Shown: piece after piece, positions 1-10,919 of the stretch
Layout of the letters: each line of letters starts with the position of its first letter
How positions within the stretch are numbered: position 1 is the stretch's first letter
Assembly (NCBI GenBank): GCA_014529385.2
Contig: CM043945.1
Coordinates: forward strand, 143,912,741 to 143,972,740
Origin: Adiantum capillus-veneris
Lineage: Eukaryota > Streptophyta > Polypodiopsida > Polypodiales > Pteridaceae
Length of the DNA: 60,000 nucleotides
Direction: 5' to 3'
Position numbers and translations under genes: made by a program
Notes under the pieces: generated by a model
The model's input: only the letters and a program-made list of their open reading frames with translations
Database searches by the model: none
What the model was told of the DNA's origin: nothing

Positions 1-3000
1 AGGCTTTACACTCAAATGTAGAGTCTTGAATTGGCATTAGACTGTTGTTCAGGCCTTCAAGAACTCTACAGACAAGCATCTTCTCCATGCCATTTAGCTG
101 AAGTTGATCGGCTAAATCTTCAGAAGGTTTCCAGTGCTTGTTGCTTTCATCCCATAAGTGAATTGGTCGTTGGAGGCCTTTATTGTTTAGCTCTCTTCCT
201 ATTTCCCTCCAGTAAAGGTTTAGATTAACTGCCGTCGCGTTTGACAGCCAAAGGGACCAGTGCGTAGTGGAGTTCTGAAAGTACCTGGTTAGTTCCCCCC
301 ATTCAAGGACCCTAGTGGAACAGTTGCATTTTTTAACCAGCTCTCCCGTTAACCCCCCCAATTTCAAAGTAGCCCATCCAGGTGCTAAGAGTTTATCATG
401 CATCTTGATCTCTTTCCACTATCCTCCTTTAAAGCAAAGCTTTGATTTGTCAATCATATCCTTGGTCATGATAGTCCAGGCTCGATCTTGCTTTGCTAAA
501 GCAACCACAAACTTGGCACAGAAGGCTTGGACATGCACGACCGGGTTGTGGATTCCGAGGCCGCCTTGGGAAGTCGGACGAGAAATCAATTCCCATTTTG
601 CCCACTGCCATGGAGACAACACTTTGGTGTTGTTCTTCCATAAGAATCTCTTAACAATTTTCAAGAACTCCTTCCAGTTGCATCTTGCTATTTTGAGGAG
701 AGGACTGGTGAAGGCAATGTAAGGGAGCATGAATGAGTTGATCACTTTTATTCGGCTTGGGAAGGGCAACAACACAAACTCCCACCTTTTCTTTCTTTTT
801 TTAAACCTTCTCCAAGACCCACTCAAATCGTTGTTTGTGAGAAACATCTACTCCCAAAGGGGCACCCAAATGTCGAAACATCTTTCCTTTAGTGACAACC
901 TCCCCTAACCAGTCTGATGGGTCAAATGTGTCATCTTCCGTAAGAGAGATCAGTCTTGACTTCTCAATATTGCACTTCGAACCTGAAGCCACGACAAAAG
1001 TGTGCACAATCTCTAATGCCTTCTTAAGAACCTCGGGGCAGGCTTTTAGGAAAAGGAGGGAGTCATCTGCAAACATTTTGGCTAGGAGTTGGTCATTGCC
1101 TAGCAAAACCAATCCTTGAATTATATCACCTTGTGCAGTTGTTGCTTCGAGCATTGTTAAGAGGGGGTGTGAGCCAACGGCAAAAAGGAGTGGGGCCAAG
1201 GGACAACCTTGTTTGATTGATCTTTTGGCTTCAAAGGTGGCTACTATTCTTCCATTGAATTGGAGTTCAGAGTGACCACCTGCACCCAGAGTGTGTATAA
1301 AACGACAGAGGCGTGGACCAAAACCTAGATTTTTCATGACATCTTCAATGAAAGACCATACAATTCTACCATATGCCTTGTCTAAATCAAGTTGAAGCAA
1401 GATGCATTCCTGTTTTGAGAAGGCGGCATACTCAATGCCAACCATTGCTACCAAAATGTTGTCATAAATCGACTTTCCCTTAATAAGCCCGTGCTGATGG
1501 GGAGAGATAACCATGTCCAGTAGGGGAGCCATTCTAAGAGCAACCGCTTTGGTGATGACTTTATAAGCAACTGACATCATTGAGATGGGGCGCCAGTGCT
1601 TGACATGAGAACAACATACCTGTTTTGGGATGGGTTTAATGAGCCCTCTTTTCACAGAGGGATCCATCCATCCCTTGACAAGTGCTTGGTTAGCCATATA
1701 TGTGATCGGGACCTTGAGATATTCCCAAAACTCTCTAAAGAATTCAGTGGTCAAACCATCCCAGCCAGGGGACTTCTCTTTGCCAAGAGCTTGTAATGTC
1801 TGCATGCACTCTTCTTCAGAGCAGGCTAACTCAAGGTGAGAGGCCTCAGGTTGGTCAATTTTCTTTTTGACACTCTCAAGTACGATTGCTCTAGCCGCAT
1901 CCACTTCTTGAGAACAGGTCTCAGGTTGGCCAATGATTTGACATAAATGATCCAGCATCATTCGGGCCATATCATCCGGGTCCTACGTGGTGCGTCCCTC
2001 CTCGTCTGTGAGTGAGTGAATCGAGCCTCGATTTTTCTTGATTTTACAGGATCTAAAGAAATGTGCTTGAGTAGCGCCTTCAGGCTCAAGAAAGATTTCC
2101 CTAGATATCAATCTTGCCCTTTTAACATGCTCAAGTTGTTGCTCGGCAAGGCTGGCTTTAGCTTCAAGCCATCATTTGTGGTCATTGTCGGAGGCAAGAC
2201 CAGAGGATTTTTTTGAAGTAAGATGACTAACCTCCTTGAGTTGCTTTGCTTTGTCCTCAGGGGCCCCTTTCACTCGAGGGCCGGATGTTTTGATCGCTTT
2301 TTGAATACTCCGAGAAAATCGGTCCCAGGCTCCAGGTTTTTCTAGATTGATATCTTTATTGAGTTTGCACAAGGCTTCCATTGCAAAACTTCTAAACAAC
2401 GAGTCTTTGAACAAGTGAGCTCCCGTCACCAGTAGCTTTTTAGTTCCATTGGGGGTCTTCTCATCTCCTTTGGCCTTCTTGAGTTCCAAGTGTGTGGGAA
2501 GATGATCTGAAAAGCTTTTTGTTATTATAACTTGCATCTCAACAAGAGACAGGATCCAATCAGCTTGATGAGAGCAGCGGCATCTGTCGAGACGGGAGGC
2601 TGTACCGGCATATTGGAGGCTTGTGTATGTGAAGCCGGCCGTGTTGTTCCAGGGACCTAACTCCCATAAGTCCAACAAAGCCCATTTCTCACAAAGTCCC
2701 ATCCATTTATTTTTTTCAGAGCCTGAGAGCAGATTGGTGGTGCCTGTTCTATCCTTTCTCTTTTCTACCATATTGAAGTCTCCCATTAGAAGCCATTCTC
2801 CTTCCAACTTCCAAGGGGAAATCCCTAAGATGCATCCATAACTTGGCCCTATCCTTAACGTTGTTTGGTCCATAAATGTTCACAATGGTTATAAGTTGAT
2901 CTCCCTGGGTGACACTTATTCCTAGGACTCTCCCAGAGGGGTGATTAAGTATTACCTTGGGCTCCAAGTTCTTGTCCACAATAGAGAGAACACAACTGAA

Positions 3001-3198
3001 ATCGTTCACTCCTTCTCCGTAGAAGGCTAGCTTCGATCCCATTGCCTGTTTTCTTTTGCTGCGAGCGTCCAGATGATGTTTCTGGATGGCCCAGCAATCG
3101 ACATCCTTATTCTTTCTTATTCCATCCCAAAAACGGCCGTGTTTCTTTGGGGTATTTAGGCCTTTTACATTCCATGATCGCAAAGCAAGGACTTTCAT
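1..3198 (-). pseudogene. LINE A ORF2 (APE endonuclease + reverse transcriptase), frameshifted
   Basis: ORF2 begins with an APE-type endonuclease (3198-2749 and 2873-2172, two frames). SWNVKGLN, GDFN and SDH motifs are visible, but the usual LQET catalytic glutamate is replaced (AIQKHH), so the nuclease is probably inactive. The reverse transcriptase occupies 1970-801, with the motifs DLDKAYGRI, QGCPLAPLLFA and FADDSLLF. Thumb and connection sequence follow in another frame (847-419, ending near a GGLGI motif) and coding-like sequence continues to base 1. At least three frame changes separate these pieces. In intact relatives the enzyme nicks target DNA and copies the element RNA in place by target-primed reverse transcription. 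Confidence 0.85.
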
Positions 3199-5012
3199 TA
3201 TTGAGAAAGAGAGACAAATTCCTCTACATCTGACCCATGCCCAGTTTCTGTGTCTCTGATTGTAGGAGAGTCTGGGGGTTCCCCTGCCACCCTGTGCTCC
3301 GCAACTTGGAGCACTGCAAAAGGATTGTGAACCGGAAGGGCGCCCGTCCCACCCTGAAGCTTATCGGCGGTGGGGGAGGCGGCTTTTCCTTTTGAGGTTC
3401 TGATAACCCTCCATGATGAGGATTCTCTTGCCATAGCCTTCACTCTTCTGACACTTTTCACTCCAGGGACATGTATGGCAGAACTAGTTAACACTACCAT
3501 CAGTTTTGGTGAGGAAGCTTGGCAGACGATTGTGTTATCCTTACATGGGCCCTCGGAGATTTGAATTGTGAGGTGTTGTTTTACCTTGGACTTGGCCTGC
3601 AGATTGGGGGAAGCATTATTGCTCATTCAAGCCTCTTTTTCCTCCTCCACTCCTTCCATTATGTTACTCTTTCTTTTCTGTTCCATACCCTCCCTAGTAG
3701 TCTCGTCTCGAGTGGTCTAATTGGCGTGCACTTCTTTAGAGCTCGGCATCGAGGGGACACACTTCTTAACAGCTTTCATGGGGCAATCTTTGGCGAAGTG
3801 TCCAAAATTGTTACATTCAAAGAATGCACCAAAGTAAGTCCCAAAATTTAGAGGAATAGTTACAAGCCTAGCTCCAACATTGATCACCATGCTTTTAGGA
3901 GGTGGCTTGTCAATATTCCATCCTATACAAACCCTGTTAGAGGACCTACCTTGACCCCTTTTGTTGGGAACGAACAAGGGGGTACCCAACTGACTGGCAA
4001 GCAACCTAATGTTATCCCAAAGCCAGCTCGACAGTCCTGCAAACTCGACCCAAATGAGATGGATCTCTTGAAGGGATTCCATCGAGTCAAACACTGGTTC
4101 CCATGATATTACACACACAGTTGTCGTGTTAAATACTAGGGGTCCTTTATCAATGATTTTTGACACATCTGAGACCTCCTTGAATCTTACCGAACAGAGA
4201 CCCTTGGCTAGGTAAGCAGTGCTTTCAACTGCTCTTGGATGTCCCAAAATTTGTGGTCCTTGGAGCCATTGCGTCAGCTCAAACCTGTTCGAAACTCTTC
4301 CATTGAATCCAAATACAAGCGTGAGTTTGGCTTGAATCGCCAGTTGTTTTTTTATTAGTGCTGGCGGAATTGCAACAGTGACAGCCTCTGCGATTTCCAC
4401 TTGCTGTGGCAGAGATTTCTTTAAAGCAGTGTAAGCTCTATCGGCTAGCCTGGTTTCTAATAAGTCACTGCATTTGGATTGTAAACAAGTTCTTGTTGTT
4501 TCTTGGGCCGCGCTCCAACTGGCTGTTGATCTCTTTGAGCTCTTGTTCAAGTCGGAGCTTGGCGTTCATTAAATTTTCCCAGCATTTACTACCTGTTGGC
4601 TCCTCAGTTTTGCCTTTAGCGTCATCCTTAAAATCAGGACCCTTCAGGAGGCTTGCGAATGAGACGCCTGGCCGAAGGGACGCAGATGAGTTAACTACCT
4701 TGATTCGATTTGTACAGATCGCTCCCTGCGGCTCACAGGCCTTGAGGGTTTTGACCTCGAAAGTAGCCCCTTGTCTAGTGAGGCCCTCCATTTTTTCTTT
4801 CTGCTGCCACTGGCACCGTTGGTCGACAGAGCTTTGTTCTCCCCCATGTTCGGGCCCTTTGCCAATGTAACACCGTCTATCACCTCTTCCATAGGAACGG
4901 TTTCATCTCTCGCTTTCCCTTTCCGTTCCCTGAGCATTTTTGAAAACTGAAGGATGTCCTCTTCCATAGGCATATCTTCAACTTCATTCGTCATACCAGG
5001 GGTGAGCGACAA
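3198..5012 (-). pseudogene. LINE A ORF1 (DUF4283-like, nucleic-acid binding), frameshifted
   Basis: The reading frame is spread over four overlapping segments: 5012-4695, 4791-4465, 4550-3717 and 3626-3198. Each takes over where the previous one stops, as expected for one gene broken by small indels. The 4550-3717 segment carries the DUF4283-like region seen in plant L1 ORF1 proteins, including a VWVEFAGL-type strand and a CIGWNIDKPPP-like motif. It ends in a zinc knuckle (about 3790-3830) whose first cysteine is replaced by phenylalanine (FFEC..H....C). In the family this protein binds the element RNA and forms the retrotransposition RNP. The last segment ends in a TAA that overlaps the ATG of ORF2 (TAATG at 3200-3196), an arrangement suited to termination-reinitiation. 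Confidence 0.75.
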
Positions 5013-5442
5013 TCATGGGTGCCGTAAATCGCAGAGAATGCAAAGACCCCGTCACTCTCGACCCTAGGATTCTCCATAGCTCACAGAAAATTGAAGTGGC
5101 TTACCAAAAGTCATCACAAATAACTCCCTTTTTCTAAAGGTCAAAGGCAACAAGGGCTTTAACTACCTTTGAGAGGGTTGCCAACAACAGAAAAGCTGAA
5201 CAAAAATGATAGTTAATGATCGCTATTTGCAGCCAAAGCTAATTTCATTTTATTTTTTTTTAATGAGCACTTGGGGGTGGGTAAAAAGCGTGCTGATTAA
5301 CAAGCAAGAAAGACGATAATTAACAAGATTGTGAGTCTTGAGCTCTTCCCAACTTTGTGCTGAGGCTCTTGGCGGGTGAATCCAGAGGAAAATCTTAAGC
5401 GATTGCTAAGGGCAAACAAACAGGGCGCAACTCTCTCTTCTC

Positions 5443-5492
<50 letters not shown>

Positions 5493-5806
5493 GCCTGTGA
5501 CCCAAACTCCTTCTGCTCTGATTTTTTTATTGAGAATGATCCTTGCTTTGCTGCACATGCGATGGCGATCCCAAGCCTACTATGAGGTGATGTTGAGTTG
5601 AAGCCCCCCTTCACTCCCTAGCATTGTAACCCTAACCAGTAGAGAGCGTATCACACCTTCGTTGTTGCCTTTCACCTTGCTTATTGGTAGTCATTCTTAA
5701 CAATGGTCTCTCTTTTCTTTCTTCCTTTTTTTTTTCCCTTCCATTTTTAAATGCAAACTTGACACTTCACTTGCTTCTGAATAAAGTTTTGAAAGGTCAA
5801 AGATTT
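5013..5806. repeat. Intergenic spacer with (CT)n microsatellite
   Basis: No gene is visible. A (CT)n tract interrupted by single bases occupies about 5431-5492. The stretch 5692-5745 closely matches 56584-56637, upstream of the STP gene, so this flank probably belongs to the same duplicated segment as 30148-30398 and 37722-38226. The last five bases, GATTT (5802-5806), are the left target-site-duplication candidate for the LTR element that starts at 5807. Confidence 0.6.
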
Positions 5807-6119
5807 TGTTAACCCTCACGGCTCACGGACACCCCATCACCTACGACGGACGTGTATTATGTATTTGGTAGATTCAGGTACCGGGCTTGTCGGACCAATA
5901 GGAAAAGGGTAACAGTGATCGCCGATGAGAGGCGCACTCTAACTAGGACATTCAAGGGATTAGTTGGCTAAGCATGGGCGCCCAAGTGTGAATGGGGTGA
6001 GCTCATATAAAAGCCAACTAAACCTAAAATTCACTGATTCTCTCATTTGTGCAATAGAAGAGTGCTCTTGCTCCATCTCCATCTCCATCTTCTTCTTCTT
6101 CACCTCCTTGTGTGTGTGT

Positions 6120-6150
<31 letters not shown>

Positions 6151-6388
6151 TGCGATCGAGCATTGCGGCGGCACGACGGCGGTGAAGCAGTTGAGCGCGA
6201 CGTAGCGGCGTCTCCTTCTTCTTCGCGGCGAGGAATCCTCCACGGCAGGAGCATAGAGCGGTGAGTGACACACCATTGCCCTCTTTTGAGCTTACTAGTT
6301 AAGCTAGTTGTGTGCTTGGAGCCGTCTATGGCTCGCACACGGTGTAACGGCAAGTCCCTTGCTTCGACAGTGCGGCAAGGAGCGCACA
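5807..6388 (+). repeat. 5' LTR of outer element
   Basis: 582 bp, TG...CA ends. A TATA-like TATAAAA at about 6006-6012 is a plausible promoter for the genomic transcript. It contains a (GT)n(GA)n microsatellite at about 6113-6151 that is 4 bp shorter than in the 3' LTR; otherwise the two LTRs are nearly identical. Confidence 0.93.
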
Positions 6389-6392
6389 TTTT

Positions 6393-6410
6393 TGGCGCCG
6401 TTACCGGGGA
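6393..6410 (+). promoter_or_regulatory. Primer binding site, tRNA-Asp type
   Basis: TGGCGCCGTTACCGGGGA lies four bases after the LTR. It matches the complement of the 3' end of plant tRNA-Asp at all but one position (A where G is usual), the primer used by Athila-like elements. Minus-strand cDNA synthesis would start here. Confidence 0.85.
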
Positions 6411-7475
6411 ATCGCCCTACGCTAAGCCCAAGAGGCACTTTGTGCTTCTCCTATGAGTTGTTTGTAGTAGGAAAGAAGAGGAAGAGGAAGAGGAATGAGT
6501 TGTTTTTCTGCAAGTTATTAATTTCTGTATTGTCTGCAAGTTCTGTGATTTCTGCATAATGTTGTGTTTTCTGTTTGCACAAAGTCTTTGCACAATTAGT
6601 AGTCGTTAGCTTGTTTGCAGTGAATGAATATGTAGGAAGGCAGTTAGCAATTTCTGTTGCACACAGTTTGTACACAGTTTTCTGTCAAGGTTTGCCTGCA
6701 CACAGTCTTTGCACAGTAAGGTAGTGAGAGAGGAAGTAGGTGGACAGTTAGCTCCAGATTAGTTAGTAGATTAGTTAGTGGTTAGCAGCACTGTTAGTAA
6801 GTAGATAAGGTAGTGAGCTGTCTGTGAGCTGTGAGCTGTTGACTGGGAGGTCAGGTAGGTGACAGTGTGTGTGGCCAAGAAAGGGTCACCAAAAACGCGC
6901 GCGATCGTCGCCCAAAAAAAAATTTAAAAAAAGTAAAAAAAATTTAAAAAAATAAATAACCGAAAATATTTAAGCGTGAGTGACTGGGGGCTACACTAAA
7001 ATTCTGATCGGGATCGGGATCGAGATCATTTCCCCAAGCCCAAGCCCAAGCCCAGGCCCAGGCCCAGGCCTCAGTCCTATGATATATACTAGACTCACTC
7101 TTATATATATACCCTACCCCCTCAAGAGGGAATGAGAGCATGTGGGGCAAGTCCTCCACTCTCCTCCCTTCTCTTCCCACTTGCACCCTTCGACTTTCTA
7201 ATTTGGGCCTAGTTCCCCACTAGAAATTGACGGTTTTAGGGATTCCGAGGGTATAAAGTGACCAAACAGAGGGCTGTAAAGCACGGCATGTCCCTCTGAC
7301 CGAGACGCTCGTTTTGAGCTATCATACATTCTATTCTATAGCTGGGTCAGAAAAAAAGGACCAAAAAATCAAAAAATAAATAAATAAGAAAAGACTTGGG
7401 TTGCAAAACACCCAAAATTACTAGGTGAGCAGCCTTCACGGGCCCTCACTGACACTTCTAGGGGATCCAAGTCAT
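6411..7475 (+). other. Untranslated leader of outer element
   Basis: No convincing ORF. The tract around 6890-6960 is A-rich. A hexamer array of CCCAAG/CCCAGG units lies at about 7033-7070; on the reverse strand it gives a spurious Ala-Trp repeat. A long gag leader is usual in this group and may carry packaging signals, but none can be recognised from sequence alone. Confidence 0.6.
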
Positions 7476-10400
7476 ATGAACCTACGCTCTGGACGAGTGT
7501 TAGAGCACGAGCATATTGGTAGTGCCTCCATTTACGCGGGCACCCATTATTCCTCCACCCTAGGTTCTGGACCTTCGGCCGGGACTCAAGGTAGCACGAC
7601 CCAAGATCCTCATATCGCGTCTAGTGATTCTTCCTCTGACTACGAAGTCATGGAGGGGTATCCTACACCAAACCCTGATAGTTCAAGTCAAGACATGCAT
7701 GCCATGGGCCCACGGCCCGAGTCCAGCGTGTTTAGCCACTTAAAAGAGACCCTTAGTAGAGCTACTCGCTCCGAACATGCGGTTAATGAAATAAATGAAG
7801 GGAGTGGGGAAGTAAATTCGTCATTCATGCCTAAAATGGACCCTATGCTTCTTCAGAGTGTGCATGTGAATGTTCCATCCACTGCACCTCCTGATCCTTT
7901 AGGAATATCTCCCTCTGAGGTTTTACTGCCCGATGGTAGGAGTCTTGCCGAAGTACAAGAGATCGAACGCTATATGCAAGCAACAAGGGAGAGGGAAATT
8001 GAGAACCTACGAAGGCTAGAACAAAGTCGAGCCCTAAAAGCAAAGGCTCCTATGACAACAATCATTCCAGCCGAGCAACCGAGTGCTCCCAAGGTAGCAG
8101 TCACGGAGGGGCAAGCTATGGGGAGCAATAATGCTTCCACTTCAAGGGAAACCTCTAGCACGCCAGGCCTAGATGGGATATTCCTAAACGAAAATTGGGA
8201 GTATGACCTACAAGCAGAAGCTTTAACTGATCGGTACACAGGACACACCTATCATGTGGGTTGGTTAGATGTTCTACAATCCACATCGGGTGCTACTAGC
8301 ATAGATGAGCAACAACAGAAAGTCTGTGATGTCCTCCATAGGATTGTCGAGTTAGAAAGACAGAACATAGGGATCAACATGCCTTCAACAGGCCTAATGA
8401 GATTCTTGGATACGGGAAATGCCAACCAACCAACCCTATCACAAATGGAGACTCCCTCAGTGAGCCCCATTGATCCTCCATATGTTGTTTCGTCGGGAGC
8501 CTCAGTACAATCTGAGCCCACAAGTGGCAGCTTTACCTTCCCAGATCTAGCTCATCTTTCTCTTAATGACACTACGGCTACCATGCATATCCCAGTGGTG
8601 AGCATGACAAGAAGTACACCATGGAGTTCATTTGTTGACACGGCGCCGATGCCTAGTAGCATAGTGCCCCCAACTATACCTACATGTATGTATCAATCAT
8701 GTGCACCTGTCGTACCTCAGCCTCATGTAGCTCCTACACCTCCGATTATTCCAAGAGCTTACAATCCACAATGGAATTATCCAAGCTCTTATACAAGTGG
8801 AGCCATGCCATTTAATAATAACATGCCATATCAGGCACCCCCTATGCCTAGGGCCACGCTTGTAAACTTTGGACCACCGTATGGTACACCACCATACGAA
8901 ATTTGGGACCCAAGAGCCGCGCGTATGCCAAGGCCAAGGCCAACTCCCATCTCACATGTGGTTCCAGGAGCACATACACCCATTATCCCTGCTCAAATAG
9001 GAGATTTGGCAGCATTTGCTCAAACTATTGGTCGCTCTATTGTGGAAAACATGCGTAGTGCACCTGATAGAGAGCCTAGGAGCAAGGCAGTTCAAGTAGC
9101 TAAGCTCACACAGAAATTCAGTGGAGACGGAGATGCTAGAAAGCATATGGAAGTCTTTGAACATGTGTGCGATTCCTTGGAAGAGCACAATGAGCTACAT
9201 AAGTGTAAGGCTTTGAGTTTGACCCTAAGCGGAAAGGCTGGAGATTGGTATAGAACCTTAAGAGTAGAAGAGAAAACGATCTACTCTACTCTTAGGAGAC
9301 TGTTCTTAAAAGAATACATACGAGAGGGAGTACTTTGGGGTGTAGCCTCTCAGCTCCAGAAAGCCCAACGAGAAGAAGGTGAATCCGTGAGAGACTTCAT
9401 TAGTCGCCTAAAGAATTTGAATTCTCGATGCAATCCAAACGAGCGATTCAACAACAACCAATTGCTCGATAGATTCATTAGGGGACTACGACATGAAAGT
9501 ATCTATAATGGCCTAGTCATTAGAGGTATCACTACTTGGGAAGCAGTCACCATGAATGCAATCCAATTGGAGGATAATTTAATGATTGCAGGAGAAAGAG
9601 TGTCTGCCGAGCCGAAGTCTAGTAGCTCGCAAGCATCAGGGCATGAGCCAATGAAGATAAAGCCAATCGTGAAAGAGCAAACGATATCTGAGATGACTTT
9701 GGCAGATCTCACAAAGGCCATCCAAGAAAGCCTTAGGGGTAATCGTGCTCCACAAAACACTCATATGTATCCAAGAAGGGAGCAACAATGGTGCTCAATT
9801 TGCTTGGGCCCACATACTAGGAGTGAATGCCCTACTTTCAGAGTAAAGTTTAACGGGACTTGTAACGCGTGTGGTAGGTATGGCCATCAAGCAAAGGATT
9901 GCCTAATGCTTAAACGCATCATGGAAAATAGACCGCCTATAGCTCGGGCAAACTCACCTCGAGTTCCTGCATTGATGCCTACCCCACCCATGGAGCAACA
10001 GTTGCCATTACAGCACATGGTCCCTAGAACCCAAAATGTGGTCCAAACCACACCGTTGCCACCTCCAGTGCTAGGACCGCAACCCCCTCATCCAAGAGTT
10101 ACACCTATGAACCAAATAGGTTGCGAGTCATCTAGTACTTATGTAGATTGCGAAGAGGACATAGACTCTAGTATCACCTATGGAGTCGACATGCTTGAGG
10201 AGTGTCCCATGTACTATATGGAAGACCATTGGGGACAAATCAAACCGGTATATCAAGCTACTGCGCTAGCAGCAAGAGGCCAAAACATTAATAGTTTTGC
10301 CAGGAGACCACCTCTTCAGTGCTACGAATATGGTGGACCACATCGAGTAGCTGAGTGCCCCATTAGAATGCAAAAGAATGTTGCACTAATGCAAACAAGT

Positions 10401-10919
10401 CAAGGGAGTGCATTGGCAATGCCAATACTCACTTGTAATCGTTGTGGCATAGATCATTTGATCGCACAGTGTCCTAACAATCCAAACGCACCGAAAATCA
10501 CACCATTGAACATAATAGAGATTTTTGATGGGACACCACCAACTATAAACATAGCACCAGTGAATGCACTCACACGGTTGATGCTCCAAAAGAAAAATTA
10601 CATCCTCGAAGAGAGAGATGCTGCATCCATTGGCCGAGCGAGAAAGAAGAAAACACGAAGAAAGAAATCCCTTAATGCTTCTAGCTCAAAACCTAGTTCA
10701 AAGACTAACATAGGGACAGGAGAGGATCCCGTGTATATGAATGACCCTGAGGATGACTCAGATTCGATAGAGACCACAGAGACCAAAACTGTTACTACAA
10801 AGGAAAAAGCCAGTGAGGAGGATCACGAGAGGGGATTACGACGAACACCAAAAGAGTATTCAAAGTTAAACCACCCAGTTGAGAACTCCCAAGATAAGCC
10901 ACGAGAGACAAAAAAATGA
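7476..10919 (+). CDS. gag: Gag polyprotein of outer element, four zinc-knuckle-like motifs
   Basis: Start chosen at ATG 7476, which opens with MNLRSGR, a typical gag start in this group; the frame is open upstream to 7425 but without ATG. About 1147 aa, long for a gag. The N-terminal half is low-complexity and Ser/Pro/Thr-rich. A retrotransposon-gag (capsid-like) domain lies at about 9090-9600, with the motifs GDWYRTL and FISRLKNL. Four knuckle-like motifs follow: CX2CX3HX4C near 9790, canonical CX2CX4HX4C near 9860, one with Tyr for the second Cys near 10320, and CX2CX3HX4C near 10435. The C-terminus is highly charged. The frame ends in an A7 run; the next ORF is in the +1 frame. Gag would assemble the particle and bind element RNA. 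Confidence 0.88.
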   Translation: MNLRSGRVLEHEHIGSASIYAGTHYSSTLGSGPSAGTQGSTTQDPHIASSDSSSDYEVMEGYPTPNPDSSSQDMHAMGPRPESSVFSHLKETLSRATRSEHAVNEINEGSGEVNSSFMPKMDPMLLQSVHVNVPSTAPPDPLGISPSEVLLPDGRSLAEVQEIERYMQATREREIENLRRLEQSRALKAKAPMTTIIPAEQPSAPKVAVTEGQAMGSNNASTSRETSSTPGLDGIFLNENWEYDLQAEALTDRYTGHTYHVGWLDVLQSTSGATSIDEQQQKVCDVLHRIVELERQNIGINMPSTGLMRFLDTGNANQPTLSQMETPSVSPIDPPYVVSSGASVQSEPTSGSFTFPDLAHLSLNDTTATMHIPVVSMTRSTPWSSFVDTAPMPSSIVPPTIPTCMYQSCAPVVPQPHVAPTPPIIPRAYNPQWNYPSSYTSGAMPFNNNMPYQAPPMPRATLVNFGPPYGTPPYEIWDPRAARMPRPRPTPISHVVPGAHTPIIPAQIGDLAAFAQTIGRSIVENMRSAPDREPRSKAVQVAKLTQKFSGDGDARKHMEVFEHVCDSLEEHNELHKCKALSLTLSGKAGDWYRTLRVEEKTIYSTLRRLFLKEYIREGVLWGVASQLQKAQREEGESVRDFISRLKNLNSRCNPNERFNNNQLLDRFIRGLRHESIYNGLVIRGITTWEAVTMNAIQLEDNLMIAGERVSAEPKSSSSQASGHEPMKIKPIVKEQTISEMTLADLTKAIQESLRGNRAPQNTHMYPRREQQWCSICLGPHTRSECPTFRVKFNGTCNACGRYGHQAKDCLMLKRIMENRPPIARANSPRVPALMPTPPMEQQLPLQHMVPRTQNVVQTTPLPPPVLGPQPPHPRVTPMNQIGCESSSTYVDCEEDIDSSITYGVDMLEECPMYYMEDHWGQIKPVYQATALAARGQNINSFARRPPLQCYEYGGPHRVAECPIRMQKNVALMQTSQGSALAMPILTCNRCGIDHLIAQCPNNPNAPKITPLNIIEIFDGTPPTINIAPVNALTRLMLQKKNYILEERDAASIGRARKKKTRRKKSLNASSSKPSSKTNIGTGEDPVYMNDPEDDSDSIETTETKTVTTKEKASEEDHERGLRRTPKEYSKLNHPVENSQDKPRETKK

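Larger units (their letters stand above)
1..5012 (-). mobile_element. LINE A: decayed plant L1-type non-LTR retrotransposon (3' end beyond window)
   Basis: Read on the minus strand, this holds a plant-type LINE ORF1 (basic N-terminus, DUF4283-like domain, degenerate zinc knuckle), then an ORF2 with endonuclease and reverse transcriptase. Coding potential continues as a LINE C-terminal region right down to base 1, so the 3' end and tail lie outside the window. Several frame changes and stops break both ORFs, so it is a dead copy. The 5' limit is set at the first ORF1 methionine; the true 5' UTR may extend some tens of bases further right. Clade assignment (plant L1) rests on the DUF4283-plus-knuckle ORF1 and the FADD reverse transcriptase, not on a search. 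Confidence 0.85.

Noticed and set aside
6944-7186. Reverse-strand frame with an Ala-Trp repeat
   Set aside because: Comes from the CCCAAG/CCCAGG hexamer array in the untranslated leader; no other coding signal.
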